From positions 1-54,710 of the forward strand of contig CAYOVA010000007.1 of assembly GCA_964407325.1 (NCBI GenBank): 54,710 bases of DNA. Reading direction: 5' to 3'. Origin of the DNA: JAOAFZ01 sp964407325. Lineage in GTDB: Bacteria; Patescibacteriota; Microgenomatia; UBA1406; GWC2-37-13. Position 1 is the first letter of the stretch. Every line of letters begins with the position of its first letter. The notes under the pieces are model-generated. The model was not told where the DNA came from, searched no databases, and saw only the letters and a program-made list of their open reading frames with translations. Position numbers and translations under genes: made by a program. This document shows, one piece after another, positions 15,857 through 25,015 of the stretch.

Positions 15857-16894
15857 ATGGAGTTACATTTACTTACCACATTGATTTCTTTTCTTGTCCA
15901 TTTTGCATTGATAATTCCATTTATTAACCTGCTTTATAGGATAAAATTTCAGCGAGCGGATCAAAAAACGGTTGATGCTTTTAACAATCCTACCCCGATT
16001 TTTGATAAATTCCACAAGCATAAAAAAGGGACACCGGTAGGCGGTGGGATACTTGTGGTAGCGGTAACTGTTGTGATATTTGTTATTTCCCTATTGGTAT
16101 TTGCCTACATGGGAGTTAATATAACTTCCAATTACAACGATATCAACCAGGAAGTACGACTCTTGTTATTCACCTTTATCAGCTTTGCATTTTTGGGGGT
16201 GTACGATGACGTGCATAAGATGTTGTTTATCAAAAGCCACGGCTTCTTCGGTATACGAATGCGGCATAAACTGGTTTTGGAAATAATTCTTGCGAGTATA
16301 ATCGCGTATTGGCTCTATGCACGCCTCGGCATTTCAATTATTTATGTGCCTTACCATGGAGTAGTAGATATAGGCATGTGGTACATGGTATTTGCTGCAT
16401 TTATTATTGTAGCCTTTGCCAACGCAGTAAATATTACCGATGGTTTGGACGGGTTGGCAAGCACTATTTTAATGGTTGCTCTCACCTGTCTATGGGTTAT
16501 AGCAAGCTCCATTATTGATGTCCCAACTTCGCTTTTCATTGCTAGCTGGCTCGGTGGATTGCTGGCATTTATGTACTTTAATGTGTATCCTGCACGCATT
16601 ATTATGGGTGATACTGGAGCCCTTTCCTTTGGCGCAACGTTTGCTGTTATTGGCCTTATTCTGGGAAAACCATTTTCTTTGCCCATTATGGGAGGTGTTT
16701 TTGTATTGGAAATTCTTTCATCCTTCCTGCAGCTTTCAAGCAAACGGATAAGAGGCAAAAAACTTTTTCCTGTTGCCCCGCTTCATTTATGGATGCAGCT
16801 TCGTGGCTGGGAAGAACCCAAAATCGTTATGCGTATGATGATTTTTGGTATTCTGTTCTCCATGTTCGGACTTATGCTTGCGTTCATGCAGTAA
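15857..16894 (+). CDS. mraY: Phospho-MurNAc-pentapeptide transferase MraY
   Basis: Membrane enzyme that makes lipid I from UDP-MurNAc-pentapeptide and undecaprenyl phosphate; 345 residues, about 10 transmembrane helices. Seen: KKGTPVGGGILVVAVTVV, the metal motif GVYDDVHK, NAVNITDGLDGLA (about 188-200) and MGDTGALSFGATFAVIG. The last conserved loop reads PVAPLHLWMQLRGWEEPKIV. In most MraY this is PIHHHFELKGWPEPKV, so the HHH motif is HLW here. WecA-like polyprenyl-phosphate GlcNAc-1-P transferases are the main alternative, but the KGTP.GG start and the GWEEPK ending are MraY features and the gene lies in the dcw cluster. Confidence 0.9.
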   Translation: MELHLLTTLISFLVHFALIIPFINLLYRIKFQRADQKTVDAFNNPTPIFDKFHKHKKGTPVGGGILVVAVTVVIFVISLLVFAYMGVNITSNYNDINQEVRLLLFTFISFAFLGVYDDVHKMLFIKSHGFFGIRMRHKLVLEIILASIIAYWLYARLGISIIYVPYHGVVDIGMWYMVFAAFIIVAFANAVNITDGLDGLASTILMVALTCLWVIASSIIDVPTSLFIASWLGGLLAFMYFNVYPARIIMGDTGALSFGATFAVIGLILGKPFSLPIMGGVFVLEILSSFLQLSSKRIRGKKLFPVAPLHLWMQLRGWEEPKIVMRMMIFGILFSMFGLMLAFMQ

Positions 16895-16903
16895 AATAAC
16901 ACT

Positions 16904-18244
16904 ATGTCAGCAAACTCACAGTTTGTATTTGAACACAGAACACTGGATCCAGAAACGTGGGAAGCGGTATTCTCCTATAAGCTTCTTCATAACGGAGAAA
17001 TGATTGCTTTTGAAGAAACTGTCTCGTTCCCTGATAGGGAATTGCAAACTATTCCCAAAGAACTACTGGATCGCTTACTTGACGATCTTCACTTGATGTT
17101 AGGAGTGAGTTACTGGAAAACATACGCACCACAACAGGTTGAACTTCCGAAAATTACTTTAACAAAAGAACAAGCTGCATTTTGGAATACTATCTATACC
17201 TATGGCATGGGTGAGTTTTACTACACCAACAAATTGAACTTTCATAACTATGTTACGTTCCCCTATGATGAAAATCATCAAGTCAGCAGCTTTGAGGTGG
17301 CTTCTACAGGTAAAATACTGGTAGGTGTAAGTGGGGGGAAGGACTCGATAGTTTCAGCAGAGTTATTAAAAAAAAGCGGTAAAGAACTCTCCGCTTTTGC
17401 TGTTGAAAACGAAGGTCAGGGTCTTACCAACGATTCTGTAGTCCAGGCGTTAGGACTTCCTTCCCTCAAAATTATCAGAAAACTTGATCCAAAACTCAAA
17501 ACGTTACCCAATATCTACAACGGTCATATTCCGATTTCAGCGATATATGCTTTTCTGGGAATAACCGCAGCCGTGTTGTATGGATATCGGTATGTTATTG
17601 CCTCGAATGAGCATAGTTCCAACTACGGCAACGTAGAATATCTGGGAGTAGAAGTAAATCATCAATGGAGTAAATCCTCTCAGTTTGAAACTCTATTCCA
17701 AGATTATGTTCGACAGAATATTTCCGGTGCTGTTACGTATTTTTCATTATTACGCCCCTTTACCGAGCTTAAAATTGTTGAGATCTTTTCCCGATATCCT
17801 CAGTATTTTCCGTTGTTTACCAGCTGTAACCGCAATTATCGAATGAATAACGGTGTGCGTATGCCTACGTTGTGGTGCGGCGAATGTGCAAAATGTGCTT
17901 TTGCTTTTGTGATGCTGGCAGCTTTTTTGCCGGAGCACCAGGTGCTTGATATTTTTGGCAAAAATATGTTCCAGGACGAAAAACTACGTGATGTGTACAG
18001 AGAACTTCTTGGCACCAAGAATCACAAACCTCTTGATTGTGTGGGCACCCCAGATGAAGTTGCAACAGCATTTAACATGGCAAAAGAAAAAGGAAATTGT
18101 AAAGACACTCCTATTATGAAGATGTTTGAAGCAGAGGTACTCCCATTTCTATCGAATACGAGCACAATGCAGCATCGGTTATTCGAGCCTGTAAAAGAAC
18201 ATACTATTCCCACAGAACTGTTACCAGTCATAGAAGACGTATGA
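16904..18244 (+). CDS. murL: MurL: UDP-MurNAc-L-Ala-L-Glu epimerase
   Basis: Predicted to epimerise the terminal L-Glu of UDP-MurNAc-L-Ala-L-Glu to D-Glu in an ATP-dependent reaction, as shown for Xanthomonas MurL. The 446-residue protein has a PP-loop ILVGVSGGKDSIVSAELL (SGGKDS at 143-148). It then shows landmarks I associate with this family: IASNEHSSNYGNVEYLG, EVNHQWSKSSQFE, SLLRPFTELKI, TSCNRNYRMNN, LWCGECAKCAFAFVML and KNHKPLDCVGTPDE. The C..C pair suggests a metal site. It overlaps the adjacent murD gene by 4 bp, matching the MurD2-MurL pairing known from Xanthomonas. TAAAAT at 16892-16897, 6 bp before the ATG, overlaps the mraY stop and may start a leaderless mRNA. Confidence 0.88.
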   Translation: MSANSQFVFEHRTLDPETWEAVFSYKLLHNGEMIAFEETVSFPDRELQTIPKELLDRLLDDLHLMLGVSYWKTYAPQQVELPKITLTKEQAAFWNTIYTYGMGEFYYTNKLNFHNYVTFPYDENHQVSSFEVASTGKILVGVSGGKDSIVSAELLKKSGKELSAFAVENEGQGLTNDSVVQALGLPSLKIIRKLDPKLKTLPNIYNGHIPISAIYAFLGITAAVLYGYRYVIASNEHSSNYGNVEYLGVEVNHQWSKSSQFETLFQDYVRQNISGAVTYFSLLRPFTELKIVEIFSRYPQYFPLFTSCNRNYRMNNGVRMPTLWCGECAKCAFAFVMLAAFLPEHQVLDIFGKNMFQDEKLRDVYRELLGTKNHKPLDCVGTPDEVATAFNMAKEKGNCKDTPIMKMFEAEVLPFLSNTSTMQHRLFEPVKEHTIPTELLPVIEDV

Positions 18245-19509
18245 AAGTTGACGAACTAAAAGGAAAAAAAGTGTATTTACTCGGTTATGGAGTTGAAGGG
18301 AAAGCAACAGAGGCCTTTTTAAAAGCAAAAATCCCTGATATCGAAATTGCAATAGGTGATAAAGACCATGATCCAAACTATTTAGAAGATCAAAAAAAGT
18401 ATGACATCGCAATTCGTTCACCAGGTATTTCAAAACACAAAGTTGCCATACCTTATACAACTGCTACGAATATTTTTTTTGCGGAAGTAAAGGGGACTAC
18501 GATTGGGGTAACTGGTACGAAAGGAAAAAGCACAACAACGTCACTTATTTACCACATTCTAAAAGAAGCCGGAAAAAAAGTGCGAATTGCCGGGAATATA
18601 GGTAAACCAATGCTCGAGCAACTCCTTGAAAACAACGATGAAGACACTATTTGGGTAGTGGAACTGTCCAGTTACATGCTGGATGATATTCAGTATTCAC
18701 CCCATATTGCAATTATAGTCAGTTTATTTTCCGATCATGCCGATTACCATGGTTCAGTGGAGAAATACCATGAAGCAAAGCGCAATATTGTGAAATTTGC
18801 AAAGCCGGAAGATATTTTTGTGTATAATCCAAAATTCCCCCAATTGCTGGAATGGGCTCGCTGTGTTGAATGCAATGCATTGCCCTATGAGGAATTCCCC
18901 ATAAACGAACAGGTAACTTTACTGAAAGGGGAACATAACAAAGATAATATTCGGGCAGCAGTTACGGTGACACGGCAATTTGGAGTCGATGATGAAACAG
19001 TATATGCGGCGTTAAAAACCTTTCTGCCTTTGCCCCATCGCTTGGAAATGGTTGGCACGTACAAAAGTATTACTTTTTATGACGATGCAATTTCAACTAC
19101 ACCCGAATCTACCATTGAAGCGCTCGAATCAATTTCAGATGTGGGAATGATTTTACTGGGAGGACTCGATAGAGGCTACGACTTTAGCCCGTTGATAGAT
19201 GTGATAATAAAGAAAGGAATTACGCGATTTGTCTTTTTCCCGGATTCAGGGAAAACCATTTTAAAGATGCTTGAACAAATGCAATATCCTTTTGAAAGCA
19301 TAGAAACAAAATCAATGAAGGAAGCAGTACATTTTGCCTATGCCAATACGCCAAAAAATATGGTATGTTTATTATCTACTGCGTCCCCGAGTTACAGTGT
19401 CTGGAAAAACTTTGAGGAAAAAGGAAATGAGTTTCAGCAGTGGGTAAAGGAATATGGCAAAGAAGATAGTGCGGAAGAAACAATCGACCTCCCAGGTCAA
19501 GCTAGGTAG
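18241..19509 (+). CDS. murD: UDP-MurNAc-L-alanine--glutamate ligase, MurD2 type
   Basis: Mur ligase adding the second amino acid. The 422-residue protein has a Rossmann start KKVYLLGYGVEGKATEAFLK, P-loop VTGTKGKSTTTSLIYHIL (92-98), GNIGKPMLEQLL, VVELSSYMLDDI and DHADYHGSVEKYHEAK. Context sets the likely substrate: a 4-bp overlap with murL indicates the MurD2 branch, which ligates L-Glu rather than D-Glu. TGTKGKST in place of MurD's TGTNGKST also fits what I recall of MurD2. The 3' end overlaps ftsW by 56 bp. Whether it uses L- or D-Glu cannot be read from sequence alone. Confidence 0.9.
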   Translation: MKVDELKGKKVYLLGYGVEGKATEAFLKAKIPDIEIAIGDKDHDPNYLEDQKKYDIAIRSPGISKHKVAIPYTTATNIFFAEVKGTTIGVTGTKGKSTTTSLIYHILKEAGKKVRIAGNIGKPMLEQLLENNDEDTIWVVELSSYMLDDIQYSPHIAIIVSLFSDHADYHGSVEKYHEAKRNIVKFAKPEDIFVYNPKFPQLLEWARCVECNALPYEEFPINEQVTLLKGEHNKDNIRAAVTVTRQFGVDDETVYAALKTFLPLPHRLEMVGTYKSITFYDDAISTTPESTIEALESISDVGMILLGGLDRGYDFSPLIDVIIKKGITRFVFFPDSGKTILKMLEQMQYPFESIETKSMKEAVHFAYANTPKNMVCLLSTASPSYSVWKNFEEKGNEFQQWVKEYGKEDSAEETIDLPGQAR

Positions 19510-20578
19510 CTTTAGCGGGTTATTAGGGTTACCCGTTCTCCTTTCATTATTTGGATTATTTTTTGTATACGAAGCCTCATCTATTCTTGCCCTCGACCAG
19601 GTGGGGGACAGCTTTCATTATCTTAAATTGCAGGCAATGTGGTTTTGCGCTGGATTTGTTGCCATGATTATTTTCGCATTATTTGACTATAAAAAGCTTC
19701 GTTTACTTGCATTCCCGTTTATGATGACCGCAATACTATTGCTTGTTATTGTGCTTATTCCCGCAATCGGGCGTGTTGGTGGAGGAGCGCGTAGCTGGAT
19801 TGATCTTGGTCCGTTTAACTTACAGCCTACGGAGTTTGCAAAATTTGCAACGATTATTTATCTTGCTTCCTGGTTTTCTGTCCGGGAAAAAAGAAGGCGT
19901 TTTACTTCGTTTTTATTTTTTCTTGGATTATTGTTGTTTCTTATTATCCTCCAACCGGATATCGGCACAGCAATAGTCATATTCTCATTGTCCGTAATGA
20001 TTTATTTTCTTGCTGGAAAGGATTTATGGAAGTTGCTTTTGTTTATCCCCATGGGTATTGTGGCATTCTTCTTCCTTATTAAGGCTGCACCCTATCGATT
20101 TAACCGTTTAGTCGCCTTTCTTGATCCGCAAGCTGATCCGTTGGGAATTTCTTACCATATTAACCAAATTTTAATATCTCTTGCAAGCGGTGGTATATTT
20201 GGAAAGGGGTTTGGAGCATCACGGCAAAAATATCTTTTCTTACCAGAAGCTCATACCGATTCGATTTTTGCCATCATCGGTGAAGAGTTTGGGTTTATTG
20301 GAGCAACAGTGTTTATAATTGCTTTTGCAATGTTTTTGTACCTTCTTTACAGAGTATATGCGGCAGCTGACGATCCTTTTGGCAAGCTCCTTGCTGGGGG
20401 TATCTTTGTTTTCTTCGGACTCCAGATTATAGTAAATTTGGGAGGTATGGTTTCGATTATGCCACTAACTGGTGTTCCACTACCATTTATATCGTATGGA
20501 GGCTCCCATATGATAATTTCATTTTTGTTAATTGGCATAACTTTAAACATAATCCGGCAGTCTGCATCAATAAAATAA
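19454..20578 (+). CDS. ftsW: SEDS glycosyltransferase FtsW
   Basis: Membrane-embedded peptidoglycan polymerase partnered with the class B PBP FtsI; 374 residues, about 10 transmembrane helices. Family landmarks: IDLGPFNLQPTEFAKFATII, LQPDIGTAIVIF, DPQADPLGISYHINQILISL, SGGIFGKGFG, LPEAHTDSIFAIIGEEFGFI and LPFISYGGSHMI. The chosen ATG lies inside the murD end (56-bp overlap) and gives a basic cytosolic tail (MAKKIVRKKQ); no better start exists before the first helix. A second SEDS gene at 34881 probably serves elongation, and the dcw position argues that this one is FtsW. Confidence 0.93.
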   Translation: MAKKIVRKKQSTSQVKLGSFSGLLGLPVLLSLFGLFFVYEASSILALDQVGDSFHYLKLQAMWFCAGFVAMIIFALFDYKKLRLLAFPFMMTAILLLVIVLIPAIGRVGGGARSWIDLGPFNLQPTEFAKFATIIYLASWFSVREKRRRFTSFLFFLGLLLFLIILQPDIGTAIVIFSLSVMIYFLAGKDLWKLLLFIPMGIVAFFFLIKAAPYRFNRLVAFLDPQADPLGISYHINQILISLASGGIFGKGFGASRQKYLFLPEAHTDSIFAIIGEEFGFIGATVFIIAFAMFLYLLYRVYAAADDPFGKLLAGGIFVFFGLQIIVNLGGMVSIMPLTGVPLPFISYGGSHMIISFLLIGITLNIIRQSASIK

Positions 20579-20622
20579 GGGCTATTTGACACTTCCATTA
20601 AAATACTATAATATGTTTTTAT

Positions 20623-22056
20623 ATGATAAAACGAGCTCTAATTCAAACACTATTACTAACTTTTTCTCTATTCTTACTTCCTTTTCATATAAATGCCCAG
20701 ACAACGATCACCAAGATAATGCCCGTGGGTGATTCGATAACCGAATTAAGTTCATCATACCGGTACGATTTATACTGCAAACTGCGAGCTGGGGGATTTA
20801 ATGTAAACTTTGTTGGCTCCAATGTATACAGTCCGGACAGCGCAAACAGACCCTCGAATTGTATTGTCAATGGAGTAAATGTGGGATATGCCTGGGATAA
20901 AGACCAGGAAGGACATTCTGGTACTTTTACCAGTTATGTGGCAGGAAATATCCGTTCATGGACACAGGCGCAGCAACCCGACATAATCCTTATCCATATT
21001 GGCACCAATGAAGTATTAGGATCCCCCTATACACGACTCTACAAAGACCAGTGGGGAAATACCGGAATGTACGAAGAACTGAATAAAGCGATAGATGAAG
21101 CGCGGGCAGTTAAACCAAACGTAAAAATAGTATTAGCAAAAATTATTCCGATTCGTTCAGATATTGAAAGCTCCAAAGAAGTAAAGGTAGCAGGGGTGAA
21201 TGAAGTAGTGCAACGGGTTTTTAATGAAAAAAATACCAATCCTTCTTCACCATTGTACTTGGTTGATATGACAGCAGCGGGAATAAATCCTGCAGATCCC
21301 AACGACTTATACGATGGAATCCACACGGCTAACCAGGGAGGGTTAAAAATGGCGAATAAGTGGTATCCGACTGTCGCTGGGATTTTGGGAGGGCAACCAG
21401 CTCCCACCAGCGCACCTTCAGCAACGGCGACACCCACGAGAGCGCCAACTCCTACGATCACTCGAGCACCAACGGCGACTCCTACTAAAACGCCTACACC
21501 TATTCAGGTTACTGCATCACCAACCCATGTTCCTACTGCCAAGCCCACTCTTGTTAGCCCAACTCCAATTATCAGTATGAAAAGAACCTTCTATAAAGCC
21601 ATTAATATTAATGGTTCAGCCATAACTATAGATAACCGTAAGTGGCTTGCTGGTTCGACGCCTGGATTCTATGTAACCGGGAAAATGGTTGTAAACAACA
21701 CTGTAGCGCTGGTTCCATCAACTGATGTTACTAGAACATCAATGATACGTTCCTTTGCATGGGGAAATGATGCTTCACCATTACGAATGACATTAACAGC
21801 CGTTCCCACAGGCACGTATGATATTTACCTGTACAACTGGGAAGATAACGTGAATGCGGTTTTCTCTCTAGTAATCGAAGGAAAGCTGGTAGCCTCAGGA
21901 ATTCAAAGTGGCAGTAAAGGTACCTGGAAAAAACTCGGACCGTATCGAGTTACCGTGCGAGATACTCAGTTAAACCTTAATTTCACCGGTGGGGATGCGA
22001 ATATTTCTGGTATAGAGACTTATAGAGTTGATCCTGTTGCTACGCCGACACCTTAA
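20623..22056 (+). CDS. Secreted SGNH/GDSL esterase with C-terminal malectin-like module
   Basis: A 477-residue exported hydrolase. A signal peptide (about 1-26, cleavage near HINAQ) is followed by an SGNH domain with block I MPVGDSITELSS (nucleophile S38), the HIGTNEVLGS block and DLYDGIHTANQGG with the Asp/His pair. Such enzymes usually deacetylate polysaccharides. A Pro/Thr linker (about 266-320) leads to a beta-rich domain (FYKAININGSAITID ... GGDANISGIETYRVD) like malectin/CBM modules. No dockerin is present. A possible promoter is TTGACA (20586-20591) with TATAAT or TAATAT about 10 bp before the ATG. The gene starts the enzyme cassette inserted between ftsW and murG. Confidence 0.87.
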   Translation: MIKRALIQTLLLTFSLFLLPFHINAQTTITKIMPVGDSITELSSSYRYDLYCKLRAGGFNVNFVGSNVYSPDSANRPSNCIVNGVNVGYAWDKDQEGHSGTFTSYVAGNIRSWTQAQQPDIILIHIGTNEVLGSPYTRLYKDQWGNTGMYEELNKAIDEARAVKPNVKIVLAKIIPIRSDIESSKEVKVAGVNEVVQRVFNEKNTNPSSPLYLVDMTAAGINPADPNDLYDGIHTANQGGLKMANKWYPTVAGILGGQPAPTSAPSATATPTRAPTPTITRAPTATPTKTPTPIQVTASPTHVPTAKPTLVSPTPIISMKRTFYKAININGSAITIDNRKWLAGSTPGFYVTGKMVVNNTVALVPSTDVTRTSMIRSFAWGNDASPLRMTLTAVPTGTYDIYLYNWEDNVNAVFSLVIEGKLVASGIQSGSKGTWKKLGPYRVTVRDTQLNLNFTGGDANISGIETYRVDPVATPTP

Positions 22057-22089
22057 CGATAGTATTATAGTATTTTTGGATTGAAATAA

Positions 22090-22140
22090 GGGGCTAGTTA
22101 ACTTTAGAATAAATGAATGCTAAAGAGGCTAGCCCTTTTT
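22090..22140 (+). terminator. Two-part terminator hairpin overlapping the next gene's promoter and start
   Basis: GGGCTAG (22091-22097) pairs with CTAGCCC (22129-22135), and inside it CTTTAG (22102-22107) pairs with CTAAAG (22120-22125). TTTTT follows at 22136-22140. This is a good intrinsic terminator for transcripts coming from the upstream esterase gene. The loop contains the ATG at 22117 of the next gene. A promoter for that gene, TTGAAA (22081-22086) N18 TAGAAT (22105-22110), would start RNA inside the loop and so escape the hairpin. Confidence 0.7.
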
Positions 22141-25014
22141 CTATTACTTGCAGGTATCATTCTTATTGTTCCCTCTTCTAAAGCCCAAAGCACTCCAACA
22201 AAAATTCTCTTTGTAGGTGACTCTATTACCGAACTTGGTTCATTCCGGTATCATGTCTATTGTCGTTTAAGGAAAGATGGATACAACGTTGACTTTGTTG
22301 GATCAAACAAGACTCACGGCCCTCCCTATGGAGCATGTATAGTCGATGGACAAACTCTTCCTTTCCAGTTTGATCCCGATAGTGAAGGACACTCAGGATG
22401 GACGACAGGTGGTTTGGCGGGAAGTTTACGAGGTTGGGTGCAAACACAGCAACCTGATTACGTCTTGATTCATACCGGTACCAATGATGTACTTGGATCA
22501 CCCTGGACTCATATGTATGATGATCAATGGGGGAACAAGGGAGTTTATACCTATCTGAAGAAAATGCTTGCTGATATAAAAGCGGTACGCCCTACAGCCA
22601 GAATTCTCCTTGCGCTTACAGTTAATACTGATCCTCTTGCCCAAAATAGTGCAGCAACGGTAAAAACTGCTGATCTGAATGGAGTAATTCGCCGTGTGTA
22701 TGATGAAGAAAAAAATAACTACAACCTCTATCTAGTCGATCAAAATACAGGGTTTAATTCAGGACCTCGAACTGTTGATTTACCAAAACTAAGACCTAAT
22801 AACAGACCACCAACATGCGATTGGGCTGATGTAATGGGTGAAAGAGTAATTGCTGGAAGACCTCAGAACTCTACGAATGCAAACGATTATGAACCACTCG
22901 AAGATCCCAACAAGCATTCCTATGACTGTATCCATCCGAATGGTAGAGGAGGAGAATTGATGGCTCAAAAATGGTATAACGCTCTTGCTCCCCTTCTTGC
23001 TGGTCAACCCGTTCCCACATTGCCACCTGGAGTTTCACCAACGATAACGCCTACTCCTTCCCGAATCCCAACAGCTGCACCCACAATTGCTCTTCAATTG
23101 GGTCAGTTCTATAAAGGCATAAATATTTACGGGGATGCAGTGACCATCGATGGACGGCAGTGGCTGGCAGAAGCAAATGCAGATGTTACTGTTGATTCAA
23201 ACCGTTTTCGTGATCCCAGTACTCCCTTAATTCCATCAGCACCGGCAGGTGTGGAAGCAATGATACGAGATGCTGCATGGGGAAGAGATGGAAAACCGAT
23301 TATATATGTAAATAACGTGCCAAATGGAACCTATGGTGTGTATTTGTACATCTGGGAAGATAACGCTGCCCAAACCGTAAATTTTGCCGTACAGGATATT
23401 CCCGTTGCCCAGAATATTTCATCGGGTTCTCCGGGAAGTTGGGCAAAGCTGGGACCATTTACAGCTGTCGTCACAAATGGGAGAATCAAAATCAACGCTT
23501 TTGGTTCCGGTGATGCGAATATCTCGGGTATTGAAATCTGGACAGCGAATGGGACAACCATTTCACAGAGTCCCACTTCAGCAATAACGGCAGTAAACAC
23601 ACCTACAGTAGGTCCAACTCCTGGGCAAATCCCAGTGCTTTCTATGAAAGGCTTAAAGGTACAAGGCAACAAAGTTGTAAATGAAAATGGCCAGTTTGTA
23701 AAACTGGTGGGTGTTAATATTTCGGGAACTGAATATTCTTGTGTAGGTGGAAAAGATAACGGAGTAATGCCATGGGGAATTTTTGAAGTCCCCGCAAATC
23801 AGGAAACAATTAATGGCTTAAAAAAATGGAATATCAACACCGTCCGCGTTCCGCTGAATGAGTCATGTTGGAACGGAATCCCCAATCCCGATACACGTAC
23901 CAATGTTCATTCAAATAAAACAGAGTATCTCGGTAAATTTGCAAGTTATTCCGGTGAAACCTATCGAACTTCCATTACAAACTGGGTTAACCTCCTTACT
24001 CAAAATAACATTGCGGTTGTAGTTGAAATCCACTGGTCAGCTCCGGGAACTTTTATTGCACGTGATCAAACGGCAATGCTGAATCGTGACAACTCTATTC
24101 GGGCTTGGACTGATATTGCCAATCGTTTTAAGAATAATAGTTCGGTACTGTTTGATCTGCATAACGAACCATATAGCGAGTGGAAAGACTGGAATCAGGA
24201 AAGCACAACGGCAACCTGGAATTGTTGGAAAAAAGGATCGGGAACGGGAGTAAACTGTGCAGGTCTGGACGAATGGTGGGATCATGCGAGCAACTCCTTT
24301 AATGGCGGTGCACGCTACAATTTCCAAGCAGCAGGAATGGATGAAGTAACTGCGGCTGTTCGTGCCACTGGCGCTCAGAACATAATAATCTTGGGTGGAC
24401 TTACCTTTGCTAATAACATGACTCACTTCCTCCAGTACAAACCAAATGATCCCAATATTATGGCTTCGATCCATAACTACAACTTTAATGTTTGTGATAA
24501 CAGACAATGTTGGGAACAGCAGTACAAACCGGTTGCGCAGGTTGTACCAGTTATAGCCGGAGAAGTCGGACAATCTATCTCTGTATCATGGAGGAGTAAC
24601 CTTGACCAGGAATTTGTAAATAAAATTACCGCTTTTTACGATGAAAATAATATTCACTATTTAGCATGGCTCTGGAATGATTGGGGATGTGACTCTCATC
24701 AACTTGTTTCAAATTATGATGGCACAGTAAATAGAGGATGCAAACATTCAGAAGATTTGTATCGAGCTATGCAAAAAACACTGGCCTCACATAATCCGGG
24801 TAGCCAGGTTACTCTTACCCCTGCACCTACAACTCCGCCAAACTGCACAAATAAAGCATTAGGAGATGCAGATTGCGATACAAAGACTTCGCTTATTGAC
24901 TACGAATTACTCCGACGAGGAATAACAAGTGGTAATCTAAACGCTGATTTTAACAACGACGGTAAAGTGACTATTGACGATTTCACAAATTGGTTAGCCA
25001 ATTTCCTGTTCTAA
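22117..25014 (+). CDS. Secreted multidomain enzyme: SGNH esterase + malectin-like + GH5 + dockerin
   Basis: A 965-residue exported protein. Order: signal peptide (about 1-24), SGNH esterase domain (FVGDSITELGSF, S36; HTGTNDVLGS; DCIHPNGRGGE), Pro/Thr linker, malectin-like module (about 326-475), second linker, GH5-type glycoside hydrolase (about 505-895) and C-terminal dockerin (about 912-965). In the GH5 part the acid/base is in FDLHNEPYSEW (near E684) and the nucleophile in VIAGEVGQS (near E816), with EIHWSAPG between. The dockerin has one poor repeat (GDADCDTKTSLIDYELLRR) and one canonical Ca-binding repeat (ADFNNDGKVTIDDF). The first two modules are paralogous to the whole preceding gene. 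The ATG lies 6 bp after TAGAAT, a leaderless start. Likely action: esterase and glucanase/xylanase attack on polysaccharide. Confidence 0.9.
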   Translation: MLKRLALFLLLAGIILIVPSSKAQSTPTKILFVGDSITELGSFRYHVYCRLRKDGYNVDFVGSNKTHGPPYGACIVDGQTLPFQFDPDSEGHSGWTTGGLAGSLRGWVQTQQPDYVLIHTGTNDVLGSPWTHMYDDQWGNKGVYTYLKKMLADIKAVRPTARILLALTVNTDPLAQNSAATVKTADLNGVIRRVYDEEKNNYNLYLVDQNTGFNSGPRTVDLPKLRPNNRPPTCDWADVMGERVIAGRPQNSTNANDYEPLEDPNKHSYDCIHPNGRGGELMAQKWYNALAPLLAGQPVPTLPPGVSPTITPTPSRIPTAAPTIALQLGQFYKGINIYGDAVTIDGRQWLAEANADVTVDSNRFRDPSTPLIPSAPAGVEAMIRDAAWGRDGKPIIYVNNVPNGTYGVYLYIWEDNAAQTVNFAVQDIPVAQNISSGSPGSWAKLGPFTAVVTNGRIKINAFGSGDANISGIEIWTANGTTISQSPTSAITAVNTPTVGPTPGQIPVLSMKGLKVQGNKVVNENGQFVKLVGVNISGTEYSCVGGKDNGVMPWGIFEVPANQETINGLKKWNINTVRVPLNESCWNGIPNPDTRTNVHSNKTEYLGKFASYSGETYRTSITNWVNLLTQNNIAVVVEIHWSAPGTFIARDQTAMLNRDNSIRAWTDIANRFKNNSSVLFDLHNEPYSEWKDWNQESTTATWNCWKKGSGTGVNCAGLDEWWDHASNSFNGGARYNFQAAGMDEVTAAVRATGAQNIIILGGLTFANNMTHFLQYKPNDPNIMASIHNYNFNVCDNRQCWEQQYKPVAQVVPVIAGEVGQSISVSWRSNLDQEFVNKITAFYDENNIHYLAWLWNDWGCDSHQLVSNYDGTVNRGCKHSEDLYRAMQKTLASHNPGSQVTLTPAPTTPPNCTNKALGDADCDTKTSLIDYELLRRGITSGNLNADFNNDGKVTIDDFTNWLANFLF

Positions 25015-25015
25015 T

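Noticed and set aside
21405..21570. Pro/Thr-rich stretch as a DNA repeat or CRISPR-like array
   Set aside because: It is a degenerate coding linker (ATPT-type) between protein domains; units vary in length and sequence.
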